In this document: one piece after another, positions 1 through 11,736 of the stretch
How the letters are laid out: each line of letters starts with the position of its first letter
Numbering within the stretch: position 1 is the first letter of the stretch
From: Misgurnus anguillicaudatus
Taxonomy: Eukaryota; Chordata; Actinopteri; Cypriniformes; Cobitidae
NCBI RefSeq assembly: GCF_027580225.2
Contig: NC_073359.2
Coordinates: forward strand, 15,632,001-15,696,000
Direction of reading: 5' to 3'
Length of the DNA stretch: 64,000 nt
Program-made: the position numbers and the translations under genes
Notes under the pieces: generated by a model
The model's database searches: none
Told to the model about the DNA's origin: nothing
Seen by the model: only the letters and a program-made list of their open reading frames with translations

Positions 1-1617
1 AATCTGTTTGTCCTGCTCTTAATGCTCCTGTATCGTCGGACAGAGGGCATAAGTTTGAACAATAGTTGACCTGGGTGTGAGCGGTCGGCAGTGATTGCCT
101 TAGCTCTTCTGAGACACTGCGTTCTAGCAATGTCTTCCAGTGTGCGTAGGCAACTGCCTATGATTTGTTGTGCAGTCTTAATGACCCTCTGCAGGTGTCC
201 CCTGTCCGCCACTGTACAGTTAGCATACCATACTGTAATTCCATAAGACAGAGCACTCTCAATAGTGCTCTGGTAAAATGCTACTAGCAGTTTCTCCTCT
301 AGATGGTTCTTTCGGAGTACCCTAAGAAAGTGGAGTCTTTGCCGAGCCTTTTTTACCACAGCAGATGTATTAGCAGCCCAGGAGAGGTCTTCAGTTATAT
401 GTATGCCTAGGAATTTGTAAGAGGACACTCGTTGAACACAGTCTCCATTGATGTTCAGTGGTGCTGGTCCCCCCTCCTCCTTGTGTTTCCTGAAATCAAT
501 GATCATTTCTTTAGTTTTACTGGTGTTAAGCAGTAGGTTATGTTCAGTGCACCAACCTGCCAGCCTGTTAATCTCATTCCTGTATGCAGTCTCATCACCT
601 CCATGGATTAAGCCGATAACTGTAGTATCATCAGCAAATTTAATGATGGTATTCGATGGGTGGGTGGATGTACAGTCATATGTGTACAGTGAATACAGGA
701 GAGGACTCAGCACACAGCCCTGAGGGGAGCCTGTGCTGAGGGACAAGGTGGAAGAGCAGGTGGTGCCTACCTTAACCGTTTGAAGGCGGTCAGTCAAGAA
801 GTTCTTGATCCAGGCACAAATGGAAGGGGGGATATCGATGGTGGTCAGCTTATCCACTAGGATATCAGGTATTATGGTATTAAATGCCGAGCTGTAATCT
901 ATGAATAGCATCCTGACATAATTCCCTGACTGCTCCAGATGGCTGAGTGCTGTATGTAGAGCAGTATTGATGGCGTCCGCCGTAGATCTATTTTTCCTGT
1001 AGGCGTACTGATGTGGATCTAGATTTGGGGGGAGCCAGGACTTAATGTGATTTAAGATGAGCCTCTCAAAGCATTTAATAACACCTGATGTTAGAGCGAT
1101 AAGTCTATAGGCGTTTGGGCACTTTGGGGCAGGAGACTTTGGAACAGGTATAATGATAGCTGTCTTCAGGCATTGAGGGATGGTGGCCTGTGACAGTGAG
1201 AGGTTAAACAGCCTAGTCAAAAAGCTGGTCAGCACAGGCAGAAAGTAATTTACCAAGTATTCCGTCCGGACCTGGTGCTTTCCTGGTGTTCACAGTCTTC
1301 AGCCGATCTAATAGGCCGCCCCTGCAGCCACGCTTCTGCCTTCGCTCTCTACGCCGCCTACGGCGTCTCGTAGACCCGACAACAATCCAGGGTGAACCCG
1401 GTGATCTCGCTATACTCTGCGGAATGTTGTGACACCGCTGATACTCCGTTGTAATATCCACCCGACATGAGAATCCCACCTTCCTCAGCATAGCTTGATT
1501 GTAGATATATTTTGTTTCACTCCTACTCCTTCTAACACTCAATAATATCCATACAATTATATAAACAAAACACTGAGACCGAGAGCCAAAAGCCGCTGCG
1601 TCCGTGCGCGCCGCCAT
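1..1617 (-). pseudogene. Reverse transcriptase pseudogene of the LINE at the left edge
   Basis: The product would be the endonuclease/RT polyprotein used for target-primed reverse transcription. The start codon at 1617 opens a 134-codon frame that stops at 1213; the RT sequence then continues in another frame (LFNLSLSQ from about 1195), so there is a frameshift near 1215-1225. From there to position 1 the frame appears open and includes the LFIDYSSAFNT block, PQGCVLSPLLYSLY and the catalytic FADDTT. The endonuclease domain is deleted. The RT core could still look intact in a domain search, but the gene cannot make a full-length product. The C-terminus lies outside the window. Confidence 0.8.
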
Positions 1618-1620
1618 CTT
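1..1620 (-). mobile_element. Rex1/CR1-like non-LTR retrotransposon (LINE), 5' end present, internally deleted
   Basis: Read on the minus strand, the element begins near 1618 with a GC-rich leader (AAGATGGCGGCG) typical of fish LINE 5' ends and runs off the left edge of the window. An Arg-rich N-terminal segment is joined near 1300-1320 directly to the reverse-transcriptase segment containing APGPDGI. The apurinic endonuclease domain and the start of RT, normally between these parts, are absent. Downstream come RT blocks with FADDTT (about 620-640) and a C-terminal region ending in a PGQLLFKL-type motif. The LINE lies inside a Tc1-like transposase remnant. Clade assignment (Rex1/CR1 neighbourhood) is from memory of motif patterns and is not certain. 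Confidence 0.8.
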
Positions 1621-2029
1621 GCATCAATCTTGCAGTTGATGGAGATTGTGGGATGCACAGCCAGGGCACGAAGCTCCTGTTCCACCATATCCCAAAGATG
1701 CTCTATTGGGTTGAGATCTGGTGACTGTGGGGGGCAATTTATTACAGTGAACTCATTGTCATGTTCAAGAAACCAATTTGAAATTATTTGAGCTTTATGA
1801 CATGGTGCATTATCCTGCTGGAAGTAGCCATCAGAGGATGGTTACATGGTGGTCATAAAGGGATGGACATGGTCAGAAACAATGCTCAGGTAGGCCGTGG
1901 CATTTAAACAATGCCCAATTGGCACTAAGGGGCCTAAAGTGTGCCAAAAAAACATCCCCACACCATTACACCATTGCATTAGTGAGAAATTGAACAGGTG
2001 TTCCTAATAATCCTTTAGGTGAGTGTATA
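1621..2029 (-). pseudogene. Tc1/mariner-like transposase fragment and element end
   Basis: On the minus strand, 1965 to about 1640 translates into a recognisable Tc1-type catalytic region: VFWHTLGPL, then FQQDNAPCHKA (second catalytic Asp) and CPPQSPDLNPIEHLWD (third acidic residue within the SPDLNPIEHLW signature). One in-frame stop follows the MTTM segment. The N-terminal DNA-binding part is absent. 1985-2029 resembles the terminal repeat of such elements (ends GGTGAGTGTAT), lying unusually close to the catalytic part, so this copy is internally deleted. The LINE at 1-1620 interrupts its 3' side. Confidence 0.75.
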
Positions 2030-2937
2030 TCGGCTTAACATGGCCGTAGCCAGCTATGAGGTCACAGAGGTCCGGACCTCGGTAATTTTTTCATATAAAA
2101 AATACAACTTGAAGTTCTCTGAATGACTAATTCGTTTTTCAAAAAGAATCTGCATATATAATTAAGCTTGGACAGTTTACTGTATAGTTTAGTGTAAAAT
2201 GATGAAGATTGGTTTAAGCTGCGACAGCGCGGGTACAGAATTTGCAGTGTTGCCAGATCCTATTGTTAAAAATCTTCTTTAGACATAGTGTTTTAGCAAT
2301 TAATGTGACACTTTGACATTATCTATAAAGTGATTGTTAGGTGTAGGTTAGTATTAAGAGATTTCTCTGATTTATTTCTGAAATACAAGGTTTGGACGAA
2401 CTTTGTTTTTTAAGGTAAATTATTTTTGCTTGTTTTTTGTACTAATATCTGACAACATGGAAACTGAAAGTTATCAAATAAGACGCATCATTCAGCGCGA
2501 GCAGGTTATGGCTGATACTACATTCGGTAAGATAAAAGCAGTAATCATCATAATTGTGTCTGTAAGAGTATCAACAGTATCAACAACACTATCGAAAAAA
2601 CATAAAATAACTCTAGTACAAAGATGTAGAAGAATTGGGTTTAAATAAAATATGCTAAAACACGTAGCGTAAAAGTGTAAAGCTAATCTCAACAAAACAT
2701 AAGCATTAAGAATTCTGTTATTTCATTTAATTTAGAAGTCAACCTTTAACAAAGTCATGCTGAAAACAATAAGAGCACTAAACAAGTTCTTGTTTAAAAT
2801 CTTGTAACGTTTTTGTTATATAATATTGCTTATTAAAATGATTACAAAATAAACATTGTTGCACGAAAAAGTAATAAATAATCCAGCAGTCCCAGTCCAT
2901 CCCCCAAAACAGAGTGTGTACCCAAAGTGTAAAAAGG
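2030..2937. other. Unassigned AT-rich segment; left half of a possible TIR element
   Basis: No convincing gene. ACATGGCCGTAGCCAG at 2038-2053 reappears as its exact reverse complement at 13408-13423, on the far side of L2 copy 1. This stretch and 13008-13423 may therefore be the two halves of one DNA element that was split by the LINE. A clean target duplication is not obvious. Short frames at 2403-2648 and 2778-3077 show no recognisable domain. Confidence 0.4.
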
Positions 2938-3308
2938 TTAAGACAGAATATTCGCAGATTCAGCATGCCCAACATCACCCTGGACCCAGACGTTCGCAGG
3001 CGACTGAGGCGTACCACAACCAAACCCCCAACGCGATGCAGCTCCGCGGAGCGCGTTCGGGTAAACAAAGACGCCATTGCCCAGCATGAAAGCGGTAAGA
3101 CTCCGCTTGTTATTGTAACATGTACTACTTGCTACATGTATAGTTTAGCTTCTGCCGTTAGCATAGATGGGTTTACATGCACTAAGTGTATTGAAGTATT
3201 AAGATTAACTGAGAAGGTTGCTGAACTAGAATCGCGCATCCGAACGCTAGTTGAGGATAGCAAAACCGCTAATGTTACTGTTGTAAATACTGTATCGAGC
3301 GAAAAGAC

Positions 3309-3476
3309 TAATGGCTCGGTTCCGACATCAGATGCTAATGTAAACATTACAAACAATGTATCGAGCGCACATAGTGTTCCGACATCAGATGCTAATGTAA
3401 ACATTACAAATACTGTATCGAGCGCGCATAGTGTTTATCATAATACACATGGCTCGGTTCCGACATCAGAGTCAAG
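3309..3476 (+). repeat. Imperfect internal repeat in the ORF1 linker
   Basis: The segment encoding PTSDANVNIT(N)xVSSAHSV occurs twice in a row (about 3325-3380 and 3380-3435), with a third partial copy (GSVPTS) after it. Copy 2 of the LINE has only one such unit at the matching place, so the linker expanded in copy 1 or its source lineage. The linker looks low-complexity and unstructured. Confidence 0.6.
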
Positions 3477-4791
3477 TCGGCGGTCTAACTGGGTGACTGT
3501 CAGGCGGCATAGTCATATACGGCGTCCATCTAAGACCCATAACGTTACGGTACTTTCTAACAGATTCGATCCCCTAAGGAATACACTAGCTGAAACACCT
3601 GTTAAAAGTGCCCTGGTCATTGGAGATTCTATACTCAGGAACACTAACATTGAGGCACCAAACACCCTAGTCGACTGTATACCGGGAGCCAGAACGTCTG
3701 ACATTAGATCCAAACTTAAAGTGCTGGCTAATGCTAAACGGAAGTTTTCTAAGATTGTTATTCACGCCGGAACAAATGACACCAGACTCCGACAGTCGGA
3801 AATCACCAAAGATAATATTAAGGAGATGTGTGAAATTGCAAAAACAATGTCAGACAATGTAATATGCTCTGGTCCCCTCCCCGCCTACCGGGGAGATGAA
3901 ACACATAGTAGATTAGTGTCTCTCAATGGCTGGATGTCAAAGTGGTGCCCTCAGCATAATGTAGGGTTTATAGACAATTGGAAGCATTTCTGGGGTAGAC
4001 CATTTCTCCTAACCCGAGATCAGTGCCGGTCTTTCCTATACGCAAAGTACGCAATTTGCATAGAGCCCCGCACCACTAGAGGGCCCCCTTGATCTCAGAA
4101 TTATTTAAAACCATTATATCAAAGAAAAATTATTATTATGTTTAATGAAAACAAGACGCTATAATTTAAATAATTTGCAAACTTCCGAATTTGTGCGGGT
4201 TTTTAAAAATACTTAATGATTTCTTAAATCACTGATATGTACTCGGACAACATGCAGGCAGTTTCTCAATCCGAAGGCTGCAGCCTTCAGAGGTCACATT
4301 TGTAGGCTGCATATGCGTCATAAAAACGTATTTTAGAATATTAACAATTATAATGTTGACTATTATTCTTAGTTAATGGTTAATTGTTATATTATGCTTA
4401 TGACTTGCAAATGAAATGCTTATTTAACTTAAATAAATCAGGCTTGATGACGTATGCAGCGCGCATATGCGACATCCGGAGGCTGCAGCCTTCAAATTTA
4501 GAAACGGCCGCGTGCATGACGCAGAAGAGTGATTTGGTAACGATGCGCATATTATATGCCCACCATTGATTTAAAACAAAGACAAAGCTATCCGTCTGGA
4601 GCAGAATAAAGGGGAAAAACGTGAAGCAAGGGAACAAGATAAAGGATTTGCGCGAGCAGATTAAGTCAATGTAAAGACACGCGTCCTAGCATGGGGCGAT
4701 TCAAATGACGCGAATTGGGTGACGAAATTGCCGCGAAAACACACGCTTTTTCCTTTGAACTTCAAGAACGCGCTCTCGTGCAGGATAATTT

Positions 4792-4794
<3 letters not shown>

Positions 4795-4866
<72 letters not shown>

Positions 4867-4867
4867 G
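4795..4867. repeat. (GA)n microsatellite
   Basis: An almost pure GA run of about 73 bp with a single interruption (GCGAGA) near its end. A 77-codon frame across it (Arg-Glu repeats) is only a reading of the microsatellite. Confidence 0.95.
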
Positions 4868-5325
4868 GTAAGAATGGTGCCCACGTCGAGAAAACTTAAT
4901 AGAAGACTTGAAATTTGTAAAGGATTAAAGTATATGTCACTCGTTTAATTACAGTATGTTAACTGGATAACACTGGATATAACTCATTGTATAGATAATA
5001 AAATAATGTATTTTGATTACACAAATCAAACCTAACTATATGATTGTAGCTGCTGACCAGCATAGGGAATCTCTATGGCTTATTTATAAGACATGTTGCT
5101 GATACAGTACTGTGTGTTGTACCTTATCTTGTTAATTGAGTCTTTTTGGGCATCTTATGCCTAGAATTATTCAAGGAGATTGATTCTTTTAACTTCCTTT
5201 AAAGTTTGATCAGTTGTGCATAATGACATGTGCAACAAATGGATATAGGGTGTCAAACTCATAGATTTGCAATATTTAAAATCAGACACTATTTTTAAAA
5301 TATTTGGTGTCAACCTCTGTGACAG

Positions 5326-5660
5326 CTTTAAAGGGACACTTCACCCATTTGCATTAAGCTTTGTATAGTTAGAACTCCAGTCATGTTTTTGAATGGTCGT
5401 GCATCATTTGCTCAGTTGCCGCTGAGACAGGAGAAATACAGACTTCAGTGTTGCACTTCCTTCTTTCAATGACGCAAAAATCATCATTTTGCATCATTGA
5501 AAGAAGGAAGTGCAATGTCTTTGTTGAGGGAATGAGACTACAAACACCCCTTTTCTCTGTAAAATAGGCACCAAATTCTAAATCTATGTTACATTTCGAC
5601 TACAAATATAACACTTTCAATAAAGATTAATGTTTCTACGGGTGAAATGCTCTTTTAAAG
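5326..5660. mobile_element. MITE with TTAAAGGG-type termini and an internal hairpin
   Basis: Inverted ends CTTTAAAGGGACACTTCACC (5326) and GGGTGAAATGCTCTTTTAAAG (5640-5660, one mismatch-rich stretch) bound about 335 bp. Inside, 5453-5479 and 5487-5513 form a 27-bp inverted repeat with one mismatch around a short loop (CACTTCCTTCTTTCAATG and its complement). It is a typical dispersed fish MITE, nested in the hAT element. Confidence 0.75.
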
Positions 5661-6069
5661 CTTAAACTTATCAAATCCTATCAGAGGTCCAGAATGTCAT
5701 TGAAACACACCAGTGGCTTTGCTGTCATCAGTATTAAACATGTTACCCCTCGAAGGACCCCTCCCCACAGAGCCCCCCCCCCCCCCACATAACAAATCCC
5801 AATTTAACCCCTGTGTATTAACAGTATGTATTTATATGTAATTTAATTTGATTCATTACATTTATTTAGATCAGGTAAATTTTTTAGTGCTTCTCACAAC
5901 ACATTTTAAATCAAAACAACTTATCAGCAAATACATGTTTCATGTTATAATCAGCAAGTTTATCAGTCAGGGTTTCAAAGTAATGTGCATATGGGAATAT
6001 TATACATCTATAAGATAATACACGATGTGGTTAGTTAACAACTAACTAACAGCAACATTGACTGGGTTT

Positions 6070-6356
6070 TACCCAGATAGCACAGGTACGTCTGTGATAT
6101 GTCTGGTAAAGATCTGGAGATCTGGAATACATCTGGTGTGTAAAAACATCTTATAAAGGAAAAGAACTGCTTTACATACATTCTAAATCAAAAACGTCTT
6201 GCAGACATCTTCAATATGTCTATATGACATCTTTTAGGAGACGTCTCACAGACGTATTGCAGATGAGAAAACAATTTAAATAAGGCATCTTGCAGATGTA
6301 AACGCAGACATCAAATAGACGTCTCCGAGATGTATGTGTGCTATGCTATCAGGGTC
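6070..6356. repeat. Dispersed TIR repeat rich in ACGTCT/AGATGT motifs
   Basis: The ends read ACCCAGATAGCACAGGTACG (6071) and, inverted, ACCCTGATAGCATAGCACAC (6354 backwards), an imperfect inverted pair. The interior repeats short units of the type CAGACGTCTTGCAGATGT. I recognise the general pattern as a common fish interspersed repeat but cannot name the family. Confidence 0.55.
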
Positions 6357-6577
6357 TGAATGCACTGACAGAGGGCCCCTCACAAAGCTTTGCTTAGGGC
6401 CTCCCAGCATCTAGGACCGGCACTGCCCGAGATGGCCTTCATCCGACATCAGAAGGAAGTGCTATACTCACCAGAACTCTGATTAATATTCTTACTTCTG
6501 ATATAGTATGACTATCCCGGGCCCAGGTCAGGAAACAGACGGATCAGCTTAACTGTCCGTCTGTTAGCTGGCATGAT

Positions 6578-9500
6578 ATGTCTCGATCACCTATATCCCA
6601 GCACTTCGAGTCGATCTTACCAGAATATCAACACATTTCAACTGTATCTGTTCCCCGAACAAGCAAATACAGAGCACCGCTTGCCACATCACGTACAAAT
6701 TTGACCAACATAAAATTAGAAAACAATACATTACAAGAAGAACCTCGAATGTTAAAATTCGGCCTTCTTAACATTAGATCGCTTACCAATAAAGAACCTA
6801 TTGTTAATGAAATAATTAATGACCAAAACTTAGATGCACTCTGTTTAACAGAAACCTGGCTTAAAGCAGACGACTACATTAGTTTAAACGAATCCACCCC
6901 ACAAGACTATTATTATAAACACGAACCTAGGTTAAAGGGGAGAGGGGGTGGTGTAGCTACAATATACAACAAAATTTTTAAAGTAAACCAAAAATCTGAA
7001 CTAAAATTTAAATCATTTGAACTAATGTTGTTAAATATGGAAATAACTGATCGTAACCACAAACAGCTCTCTTTTGCCTTAGCTACAATCTATAGACCTC
7101 CGGGCCACCATGCAGATTTCCTTAAAGAAATAGCAGATTTTCTGTCTGAGCTTGTAGTCACTATAGATAAAGCTCTTATCGTTGGTGATTTTAATATTCA
7201 TGTGGATAACCATAAAGATGCATTAGGACGTGCGTTTATGGATGTTCTAAATTCTCTCAATACTAGACAAAACGTGACAGGGCCAACGCATACTCGTAAG
7301 CACACATTAGACTTAATTCTGTCACTCGGGCTTAATATTAATGACATCAAAATATCACCTCAGAGTGATGCAGTTTCTGACCATTACCTTGTGTCATACA
7401 CTGTACTTCTAGATAGGATCACTCAATCCACAACATGCTACAGATTAGCCAGAACAATAATTTCCACCACTAAAGATAGCTTTATTAGCACTCTTCCAGA
7501 CCTGTCCCAAATTAAACATGTAGCAGATAACTGTGATGATCTAGATATTGTAATAGAAAACCTAAACAATGTCTGTTCTAACACATTGGATGCCGTTGCT
7601 CCCATTCGAAAAAAGAGAATCAAAGAAAAACCGCCAGCTCCATGGTATGATCATCACACCGCAGCACTTAAAAAGGCAACTAGGAAAATGGAAAGAAATT
7701 ATAGAAGCACAAAATTAGAAGTATGGCGTGCAGCATGGAAAGATAGTGTTAAACACTACAGACAGGCTATTAAAACCGCCAGATCTACCTATCTTAGCAA
7801 GCTTATAAATGAGAATCATAATAACCCTCGTTTCCTCTTTAGCACCGTTGCAAAACTGACTAGAAACAAAGAACAAACAGAAACCAATAGTAAACTCCAA
7901 CACAATAGTAACGACTTCATGAACTTCTTTTCTAACAAAATTACGGCTATAAGGGAAAACATCGTAGCTACACAGGCAGCCACCACTCTACCCGTTAGTT
8001 CACTTAACACTAGACTACCACACGAACATCTTGATTCATTTAAACCTACTACAATAGAAGAGCTCTCTAAATTAGTAACGTCATCCAAATCATCGTCCTG
8101 TATATTAGACCCCGTTCCCACAAAACTACTTAAAGAGGTATTTCCTGTAGTGTCAACCCCGGTTCTAAATATCTTTAACTCATCGCTAGAAATAGGATAT
8201 GTTCCAACATCTTTCAAACTAGCAGTTATTAAACCGCTGATTAAAAAACCACAGCTTGATCAGGGAGAGCTTAATAACTTTAGACCAATCTCAAATCTCC
8301 CTTTTCTTTTGAAAATATTAGAAAAGGTAGTGGCAAGCCAATTACGCACATTTTTGACAAATAATAGTACATATGAAAAGTTCCAATCAGGATTCAGGCC
8401 CCACCATAGCACAGAGACAGCGTTGCTTAGAGTTACAAATGACCTCCTATTAACATCCGATCGTGGTGAAATCTCAATTCTTATATTATTAGACCTTAGT
8501 GCAGCCTTTGACACAATAGATCATACAATCTTACTCAATAGACTAGAAAACTATGTTGGTATCAGTGGTCAGGCGCTAGCATGGTTTAGGTCGTATCTAA
8601 CCAATCGCTATCACTTTGTTTATGTAAACGAGGAAGAGTCATATCACTCCCTGGTTAAATACGGTGTACCGCAGGGATCGGTTTTAGGTCCTATCCTGTT
8701 CTCGTTATACATGTTACCTCTAGGAGACATTATCAGGAAACATAACATAAGTTTTCACTGCTATGCGGATGATACCCAGCTTTACATCTCCTCACATCCC
8801 AGCGAAACACACACGTTTTCTAAGCTAACAGACTGCCTTAGCGATGTTAGTGACTGGATGGCACATAACTTTCTTAAGCTGAACTCCAATAAGACAGAGA
8901 TACTTATTATTGAACCGAATCGCTACAAACATAATATGTCAGATTACACGTTGCACATAGATGGCTGCACTGTGGTGCCATCTTCCACGGTAAGGAACTT
9001 AGGTGTGATGTTCGACAGCAACTTATCCTTCGATAGTCATATCGTCAACGTCTGCCGTACAGCTTTCTTCCACCTTAGAAATATCTCGAAAATACGCCAT
9101 ATACTGTCTACATCTGACGCAGAGAAGCTTATCCATGCTTTTATGACCTCTAGAATAGACTATTGTAACTCGCTACTCGGGGGATGCCATGCAAATCAAG
9201 TAAACAAGCTTCAGCTAGTTCAAAACGCTTCCGCAAGGGTACTTACTCGATCTAAAAAGTACGACCACATAAGCCCAATTCTGGCATCTTTACACTGGCT
9301 ACCAGTTAAATATCGCATACAATTTAAAATATCACTACTCACCTACAAAGCTTTAAATCGCCTAGCACCCTCATATCTTAGAGAATTACTATCAGAATAC
9401 AATCCATCACGCACACTACGGTCACAAAATTCTGGTCTCTTGATTATCCCTAGACCAGGGGTCGGCAAGTAACTTTGGCCGCGGGCCAATATTTTTTTTA

Positions 9501-11592
9501 GCCAGTAGATGGCGGGCCAACTGTTGTTGGCACATCTGCGTCTTATTTTGAATTAGCCTAGTATAGGCTATCTGATCTTTTGTCAAGAAACATTGTCTTT
9601 ATTTCCTATTTAAAAGACGAAAGAACGGCATTAAAAATTGCTAAAAACATGGTAATGGGTCTGTGTATCATTCGTTCGATCGTTTTTTTTTTTCAAATTA
9701 AAAACAAAAATGAAAAAATTAACCACCACGGGTTTTCTGATTGTGTGCTCAGATAAAAAAAATTAATTACTGGATTAGACTTTTTTTTTATTTAACTCCT
9801 TTATAGGCATAATATATCAATTAAATCATTTTAAACAGATCAAGTACTATAGTGGTAATATTACAGGCATTTATGCTCTCATGAAATACTCTTACAGTCC
9901 GACTTTTGAACTATTCCTTTTTTATTAATATTTATCCGGGACACACACATACACACCTAAGGTTTAAGGAGGTCTCCGCTGGACTGTTTTTTGTCCAGCT
10001 CCGACAAGGTTCTATTCATACATTCATACACTTTGTGTTCACCCGCTTTATTTCCCGACCTGACGGGTCCGCAAAACTTAACGTCACGTTTCCAGAATCT
10101 CACATTCAACTGTCTCTAACGAAAAGAGACAGATAATTTTAAATGTTATACAAAAATTGTGTTCGTGCCAATAAAAATATTATTTTAACATTGTATTCAT
10201 TGTATTTATAATGAAATATAAATAATAAATTAAATAGGACAAAGCCTCTCACTCAAATTTCTCACCATCATAAACCGAGTTGGTTGCGGAGTTGCTGTTC
10301 AAATTGCTGAACATCCTCCTTTGCCAATTTTATAACGTTTTAAACGGAGGTAAAGATCAAAGAACTATGCGTTAGGAAAATTAATAATGGCTTTATTTTA
10401 ATAGACGTGTAAAACCATATTTTGGCGTATTACTTTCATTTTTTTTAAGAATTTACCTGCCCATTTAGTCTTAATAATTAACGGTAAACAAACTTGACTT
10501 GCTGTTTTCGAAGGCAGGTCGAACCTTAGGTCGGGCTCGAGCCCCAAGTTCAAGTAGCAGAACACAACAGTATTCCTTTCAAATCTACTTTAAAAGTGTA
10601 TTAGTTAAAATATTACTGCAGTAAAAGAGTTTTTTTTTATCATATTTTGTAGTGGTTTCTAAAAGCCAGCAATTACTTTTCAGTAATTTGCAATGTCACA
10701 GAGTTTAACGTCTTCACGCGTGATGAATTGACATGATTTACGAGGTAAATTTGCAAATGATTCATGAAGTCATACCTCTGCAATTATTTGATCGATTGTG
10801 TTTTAGAAGTATGCTCAAACTCTAATGACAGTTATGATCGCGGATGCGCTGGTAGAGAAAGAGAACGAGAAAAAGCGGCCCGTTAAGATAGCTATTATAC
10901 GCATTTTTTTCAGGACATTCTTGCTATTTGTCAGTGTGTTATACGCGAATAAATAATAATGAAAAAAGTTAAAAAGTCGGACTGTAAGCGAATGAGACTT
11001 ACAGGAAAGCATGGTTGCTATTCAAACCCTTATTAAAACCCTTATTAAAATGTAATCTGTTAGTACCTGATCTGTTTAAATTTATTTCATTGGTATATGT
11101 CTGCTAAGGTGTTCAATTAAAATTTGTACGAACCCGTTTTCATTCATTTTTTTATTTTTGATCTGAGCGCACATTCAGAAAACGAGTCGTTTGATTTTAG
11201 TTCAGGAAATAAATAATAGAAAAACAAGTCGTTTTTCTTTATTTTCTTTTTGGTTTTGATTTGAAAAAACGAATGAAGGAATGATACACGGGGCCATTTT
11301 TGTAAACTGTTATTGTAAAATAAAAAAGTCTGATTAAAAAAAAAATTAAAAGCGGACTTCAAATTAATCCGGCGGGCCAGAAAATATTGCTGGCGGGCCA
11401 CTTTTGGCCCGCGGGCCGCCTGTTGCCGACCCCTGCCCTAGACTATCAAAAGTGTCTAAAAGTGGAAGGTCATTTTCCTACTTAGCCCCTAAGCTCTGGA
11501 ATGATTTACCAACCGATGTCCGAGAATCAGACACAGTCGATAATTTTAAATCTAGACTTAAAACTTTTCTCTTCAACAAAGCATTCACATAA
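6578..11592 (+). pseudogene. L2 ORF2 (APE endonuclease + reverse transcriptase), interrupted near its C-terminus by a hAT
   Basis: ORF2 nicks the target and copies the element RNA. From ATG 6578 the frame is open for 964 codons. The N-terminal endonuclease shows [25 protein letters not shown], the GDFNIH block (about 7184-7200) and a C-terminal SDHYLVSYT (about 7372). RT follows: [10 protein letters not shown] (8280), [13 protein letters not shown] (about 8490), [14 protein letters not shown] (8662) and the catalytic [11 protein letters not shown] (about 8759-8790). At 9455 the sequence enters the hAT element; the last 49 codons (KVSKSGRSFSYLAPKLWNDL... to the stop at 11592) resume at 11444. 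Apart from this insertion no frameshift is visible, so this copy was young when hit. Confidence 0.92.
9456..11435. mobile_element. hAT element with CAGGGGTCGGCAA termini, 1980 bp
   Basis: Inverted ends CAGGGGTCGGCAA (9456) and TTGCCGACCCCTG (11423-11435), with GC-rich subterminal GGCCCGCGGGCC motifs on both sides, are flanked by an identical 8-bp TSD CCCTAGAC (9448-9455 and 11436-11443). The interior is AT-rich with no recognisable transposase frame, so it is non-autonomous. Termini of this kind are widespread among vertebrate hAT families. It disrupts ORF2 of L2 copy 1. Confidence 0.95.
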
Positions 11593-11736
11593 TTTGTCTA
11601 GTAAAAGTACTTAACTCGAAATAGTTATTTGTACCGAACAAAGCACTCGCGGTCATAAAACAGACCAACCAAATAAATAAATAAAAACCTTATCTTAACG
11701 TATAGTCGGATTGCGATTTTGGAACTTTCGTGTTCT

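Larger units (their letters stand above)
4021..6425. mobile_element. Non-autonomous hAT element, 2405 bp
   Basis: Termini CAGTGCCGGTC (4021-4031) and GACCGGCACTG (6415-6425) are perfect 11-bp inverted repeats. They are flanked by an identical 8-bp duplication, CCCGAGAT, at 4013-4020 and 6426-6433. The subterminal regions are also related in inverted orientation (AGAGGGCCCC near both ends). No transposase-like frame is present, so mobilisation would need a partner element. It carries a (GA)n tract, a foldback MITE and a second dispersed repeat. It inserted into ORF1 of L2 copy 1. Confidence 0.95.
2914..6482 (+). pseudogene. L2 ORF1 (zinc motif, coiled coil, SGNH esterase), split by a hAT insertion
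   Basis: LINE ORF1 proteins of this type bind element RNA and carry an SGNH/GDSL-type lipase-esterase fold. Visible parts in order: a Cys pair motif TCTTC...TCTKC (about residues 69-92), a short coiled coil (LTEKVAELESRIRTL), a variable Ser/Thr/Asn-rich linker containing a repeated PTSDANVNIT unit, GDSIL (nucleophile Ser, 3622-3636) and HAGTND (about 3763-3780). The catalytic Asp-x-x-His block (DGLH, 6431-6442) is separated from the rest by the hAT at 4021-6425, so the uninterrupted 392-codon frame ends in transposon sequence. The ATG at 2914 lies upstream of the LINE boundary, in flanking DNA. Confidence 0.85.

Noticed and set aside
4715..4948. 77-codon frame with Arg-Glu repeats
   Set aside because: Produced by the (GA)n tract.
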